The notes beneath the pieces are model-generated. The model was given only the letters and a program-made list of their open reading frames with translations. It ran no database searches and had not been told where the DNA came from. This document shows, piece by piece, positions 21,022-23,469 of a DNA stretch of 23,469 nt. This stretch comes from JAKACA01 sp050010115 (GTDB lineage: Bacteria > Actinomycetota > Acidimicrobiia > Acidimicrobiales > Bog-793). The number at the start of each line of letters is the position of its first letter. Positions within the stretch are counted from its first letter, which is position 1. The stretch spans positions 1 to 23,469 of the forward strand of contig JBEKLQ010000064.1 in the NCBI GenBank assembly GCA_050010115.1, given 5' to 3'. Both the position numbers and the translations under genes were made by a program.

Positions 21022-22740
21022 GTGGGGTCGATCGACGTCAACGGGGTGAGCTACTCGCTCCCGGACGGCAGGCCGTTGCTCCGGGACCTTTCGTTCCGCG
21101 TCGACGAGGGATCGGTGACCGCATTGGTCGGCCCGAATGGCGCAGGCAAGACAACGCTGTTCGGTCTCATCGCCGGTGACCTCGAGCCCGATGACGGATC
21201 GGTCTCGGTCAACGGAGTCCTGGCAGTGATGCGCCAGTTCATCGGTTCCATCCGCGATGAGACGACGGTCCGCGAGCTCCTCATGTCGATCGCACCTCCG
21301 GTCATCCGGGCTGCGGCCAGCCGGCTGGAAGCCGCCGAGGACGCCATGATCCTCGCCGACGACGAGCGCCGGCAGATCGCCTACGCGCAAGCGCTCGCCG
21401 ACTGGGGCGACCTTGGAGGCTACGACGCCGAGATTCGATGGGACGCGTGTACGACTGAGGCGCTCGGGCTGCCGATGACCGAGGTCGGCCGCCGGCGGGT
21501 CTCCACGCTGTCCGCTGGCGAGCAGAAGCGGCTCGTGTTGCACTCCCTGCTCTCGGATCCATCCGACGTACTGCTGTTGGATGAGCCGGACAACTACCTG
21601 GACGTCCCTGGCAAACAGTGGCTAGAAACCCGCCTCGCCGAGTCCCGAAAGACCATCCTCCTGATCTCTCATGACCGCGAGCTACTGCGGAACGCGGCGA
21701 CGCGGGTGGTCACGCTCGAGTCGAACCCGGCGGGTTGCTCGGCTTGGGTGCATGGAAGCAGCTTTGGGACTTATCACGCCGCGCGCGAGGCGCGTCAGGC
21801 GCGGCTCGACGAGCTTCGCCGGCGGTGGGACGAGGAACTGACCCGGCTGAAGGCCATCATCGTCGAGTACCGGCGCAAGGCTTCATACAACTCCGACTTC
21901 GCCTCCAAGCTCCGTAGTGCTGAGCACCGGCTGGACCGCTTCGTGGAAGCTGGGCCGCCTGAGGAGGTGCCGCGCGCGCCGCGGATCTCGATGCGTTTGA
22001 AGGGCGGCCGGACGGGCAAACGGGCGCTGGAGTGCGCTGGCCTCGCCCTGTCCGGCTTGACGCAGCCCTTCGATCTGGAGGTGTTCTACGGGGAGCGCGT
22101 GGCGCTGCTCGGGGCAAACGGGACAGGCAAGTCGCACTTCCTGCGGTTGTTGGCGGAGGGCGGCGGTGACGGGACCGGTGTCGGTACGGGCGGGAGCGAG
22201 GTCGGCGTGCGCCACTCGGGTCTGGCCAAGCTCGGTGCTCGGGTCTCGCCGGGCCACTTCGCCCAAACCCACCATCACCCCGAGCTCGCCCAGCGCACGC
22301 TCACCGAGATCCTCCGCAAGGAATTCGACCTGCCGACTGAGCGCGCCATTGCCGCACTCGGGCGTTATGAGTTGTCACGGGCACGCGACCAGGAGTTCGC
22401 GACGCTCTCAGGCGGCCAGCAGGCCCGCCTCCAGATCCTGATGCTAGAGCTGTCGGGCGCGACGATGCTCCTGCTGGATGAGCCGACGGACAACTTGGAC
22501 GTCGAGTCTGCCGAAGCGCTAGAGGCAGGTCTCGACGGGTATGAAGGGACCGTGTTGACGGCGACGCACGACCGCTGCTTCGCTCGGTCGTTCGATCGCT
22601 TTGTGCTCTTTCGGGCCGATGGTGTCGTCGTCGAAACAGATGGCCCGGTGTGGTCGGAGGCTGACGTGCCTACCGGGCGGCGGACCGCGTCAGGCGGGGC
22701 ATCGCTCAGTCCGGCTGCGGCCGCTGTCCGCCGGCGCTAG
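21022..22740 (+). CDS. ABC-F family ATPase
   Basis: The 572-residue product has two ABC ATPase domains and no membrane segment, the ABC-F layout. Domain 1: Walker A GPNGAGKT (37-44), signature LSAGEQ (163-168), Walker B LLLDEPDNYLD (184-194). Domain 2: Walker A GANGTGKS (364-371), signature LSGGQ (462-466), Walker B LLLDEPTDNLD (483-493). The roughly 85-residue linker (about 246-330) is a charged coiled coil, as expected of the P-site tRNA interaction motif. ABC-F proteins act on the ribosome, either as translation factors or in antibiotic resistance by target protection; sequence alone does not decide. A Gly-rich insert at 380-392 in domain 2 and an Ala/Arg tail are unusual. GTG 21022 is supported by the AATACT box; no other start is close. 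Confidence 0.92.
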   Translation: MGSIDVNGVSYSLPDGRPLLRDLSFRVDEGSVTALVGPNGAGKTTLFGLIAGDLEPDDGSVSVNGVLAVMRQFIGSIRDETTVRELLMSIAPPVIRAAASRLEAAEDAMILADDERRQIAYAQALADWGDLGGYDAEIRWDACTTEALGLPMTEVGRRRVSTLSAGEQKRLVLHSLLSDPSDVLLLDEPDNYLDVPGKQWLETRLAESRKTILLISHDRELLRNAATRVVTLESNPAGCSAWVHGSSFGTYHAAREARQARLDELRRRWDEELTRLKAIIVEYRRKASYNSDFASKLRSAEHRLDRFVEAGPPEEVPRAPRISMRLKGGRTGKRALECAGLALSGLTQPFDLEVFYGERVALLGANGTGKSHFLRLLAEGGGDGTGVGTGGSEVGVRHSGLAKLGARVSPGHFAQTHHHPELAQRTLTEILRKEFDLPTERAIAALGRYELSRARDQEFATLSGGQQARLQILMLELSGATMLLLDEPTDNLDVESAEALEAGLDGYEGTVLTATHDRCFARSFDRFVLFRADGVVVETDGPVWSEADVPTGRRTASGGASLSPAAAAVRRR

Positions 22741-22750
22741 GCAGCTATGT

Positions 22751-22764
22751 GCTGGCGTGCCAGC
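22751..22764. terminator. Hairpin after the ABC-F gene
   Basis: GCTGGC-GT-GCCAGC is a perfect inverted repeat 10 bp after the ABC-F stop. With a 4-nt loop it gives a 5-bp stem. There is no T-tract, so termination is only suggested. Confidence 0.35.
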
Positions 22765-22841
22765 GCCACGAGTTGCCAGCCGCTTGCGCGACTGTTGGCG
22801 TCGGAACCCGCGGCCCTAGGCCTTCGTCTCGACTCACGGGT

Positions 22842-22990
22842 GCCGCCGGATGGCTCGCTCCTCGCTCCCGCTTCGCCGCCGGATGGCTCGCTCCTTGGTC
22901 CCGCATCGCCGCCGGACCGCCGGCACCTCGCTCCCGCTTCGCCGTCGGATGGCTCGCTCCTTGGTCCCGCTTCGCCGCCGGACCGCCGGC
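22842..22990. repeat. 33-bp tandem repeat array A
   Basis: Four full units (22842, 22875, 22908, 22941) and a partial fifth (22974) are visible. Units begin GCCGCCGGA and vary in the middle between TGGCTCGCTCCT and CCGCCGGCACCT, so two subtypes alternate in the order 1-1-2-1-2. All three plus-strand frames stay open. A frame from ATG 22747 to 23022 would read a Pro-rich PPDGSLL-type repeat, and one from 22749 to 23069 a Trp/Ala-rich one. I see no independent evidence for either as a gene. Confidence 0.88.
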
Positions 22991-23018
22991 ACCTCCCTAC
23001 GACGCGGCCGCGGAGCGG

Positions 23019-23469
23019 CTAGAGGTCGGTGAGCAGGCTGCCTTGCTCCGGCAGACGGTCGGCGCCTAGGACGGCCTTCTTGTCGGGCTGCGGGGCGCCC
23101 CCGGGTCGGTCCGTGCCGCCGGGCTGGCCGGTCACGCCTGAGCGCCCCGATCGGTCGGACCCGCCCTTGCCGTTGGGTGCCGGCCCGCCGGACCTGGCAT
23201 TGCCGTTGGGCGCCGGCCCGCCGGACCTGGCATTGCCGTTGGGCGCCGGCCCGCCGGACCTGGCATTGCCGTTGGGTGCCGGCCCGCCAGGCCCGCTTTG
23301 GCGCCGCCGTGCGCCCTCGCGCCTGCCGGTGCCCTCGCGCCTGCCCGTGCCCGTGCCCGTGCCGGTGCCGTCGCCCCGCTCACCGTCGCCCTCGCTCCTG
23401 CCGGCGCCGGGCGGTGGCACCCATCGCCAGTGGCCCGGTCCGCCCTCGATCCGGTAGCCGTGGCGGGTC
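23019..23469 (-). CDS. Partial gene: C-terminal repeat-rich tail, continues beyond the window
   Basis: On the minus strand the frame is open from the right edge to a TAG at 23019-23021, at least 149 residues. The part nearest the edge reads RHGYRIEGGPGHWRWVPPPG, which looks like the end of a folded domain and not a random frame. After it the sequence is low-complexity: GDGTGTGTGTG, then GGPAPNGNARS-type repeats (four copies of an 11-residue unit) and a Gly/Pro/Asp-rich end (GAPQPDKKAVLGADRLPEQ). This composition suggests a disordered tail, perhaps on a secreted or surface protein. A start inside the window (GTG 23420) is possible but would cut off the domain-like part. The plus-strand frame over the same region is a Pro-rich shadow. 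No family is recognised. Confidence 0.55.
   Translation of the reverse strand, partial: TRHGYRIEGGPGHWRWVPPPGAGRSEGDGERGDGTGTGTGTGRREGTGRREGARRRQSGPGGPAPNGNARSGGPAPNGNARSGGPAPNGNARSGGPAPNGKGGSDRSGRSGVTGQPGGTDRPGGAPQPDKKAVLGADRLPEQGSLLTDL
23167..23298 (-). repeat. 33-bp tandem repeat array B, inside the partial gene
   Basis: Three near-identical 33-bp units (23167, 23200, 23233) and a diverged fourth (23266) encode 11-residue units of the form GGPAPNGNARS on the minus strand. The sequence is unrelated to the other 33-bp array 180 bp away. Copies differ at one silent position (GGT/GGC read on the plus strand), suggesting recent duplication. Confidence 0.9.

Noticed and set aside
23029..23457. 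Plus-strand Pro-rich frame over array B
   Set aside because: It is a low-complexity shadow; the minus strand contains the domain-like GGPGHWRWVPPPG segment and is open to the window edge.
1..23469. tRNA, rRNA, insertion sequence, integrase or attachment sites
   Set aside because: No TpsiC-arm-like sequence in a cloverleaf context, no transposase or integrase motifs and no flanking direct repeats were found by eye.

Overview
The window reads as chromosomal DNA from a high-GC actinobacterium. It is GC-rich throughout, starts are often GTG, genes are packed with 4-bp start/stop overlaps, and many transcription-unit starts have a TANNNT -10 hexamer only 6-8 nt upstream, the signature of leaderless transcription in Actinobacteria. 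Gene content (SCO6745-type protein, HLD-I haloalkane dehalogenase, ABC-F protein, coiled-coil NlpC/P60 hydrolase) fits. A member of Acidimicrobiia or a related soil/freshwater lineage is my guess, but the sequence alone does not prove it. I see no tRNA, rRNA, CRISPR array, transposase, integrase or phage gene.

Layout. 1-3160 (minus strand): class II fumarase followed by an overlapping IF-2B-like protein, then a dienelactone hydrolase family protein with its own promoter. 3341-4567 (plus): a secreted coiled-coil NlpC/P60 peptidoglycan hydrolase, divergent from fumarase. 4635-8495: an SDR dehydrogenase divergent from a quinone-oxidoreductase-like MDR protein that overlaps acetoacetyl-CoA synthetase; together they look like an acetoacetate or 3-hydroxybutyrate assimilation module. 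8643-9560: a lipoprotein, then a probably frameshifted small gene. 9982-12179: a MarR regulator coupled to a 14-TM DHA2-type efflux pump, with a palindromic operator candidate over the promoter. 12347-13681: an unusual single-chain fusion of a DoxX membrane domain and a Rieske [2Fe-2S] domain, with an N-terminal tandem peptide repeat. 14018-18140: a TetR regulator, then haloalkane dehalogenase, amidohydrolase, SAM methyltransferase and P-loop kinase-like genes, closely spaced in one direction. 18240-20885: a small membrane protein, a possible DUF4232-like remnant, an SCO6745 family protein and an aldo/keto reductase. 21022-22740: an ABC-F ATPase. 23019-23469 (minus): the C-terminal end of a gene that runs off the right edge and carries a repetitive Gly/Pro/Asn tail.

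The most striking non-gene signal is minisatellite DNA. There are five tandem arrays (units of 24, 29, 14, 33 and 33 bp), all GC-rich and unrelated in sequence. Units inside coding sequence are multiples of three; the two in clear intergenic DNA (29 and 14 bp) are not. The best leads for new biology are the DoxX-Rieske fusion, the TetR/haloalkane dehalogenase/amidohydrolase cluster with a shared 10-bp upstream motif, and the mirrored inverted repeat between the SDR and MDR promoters.
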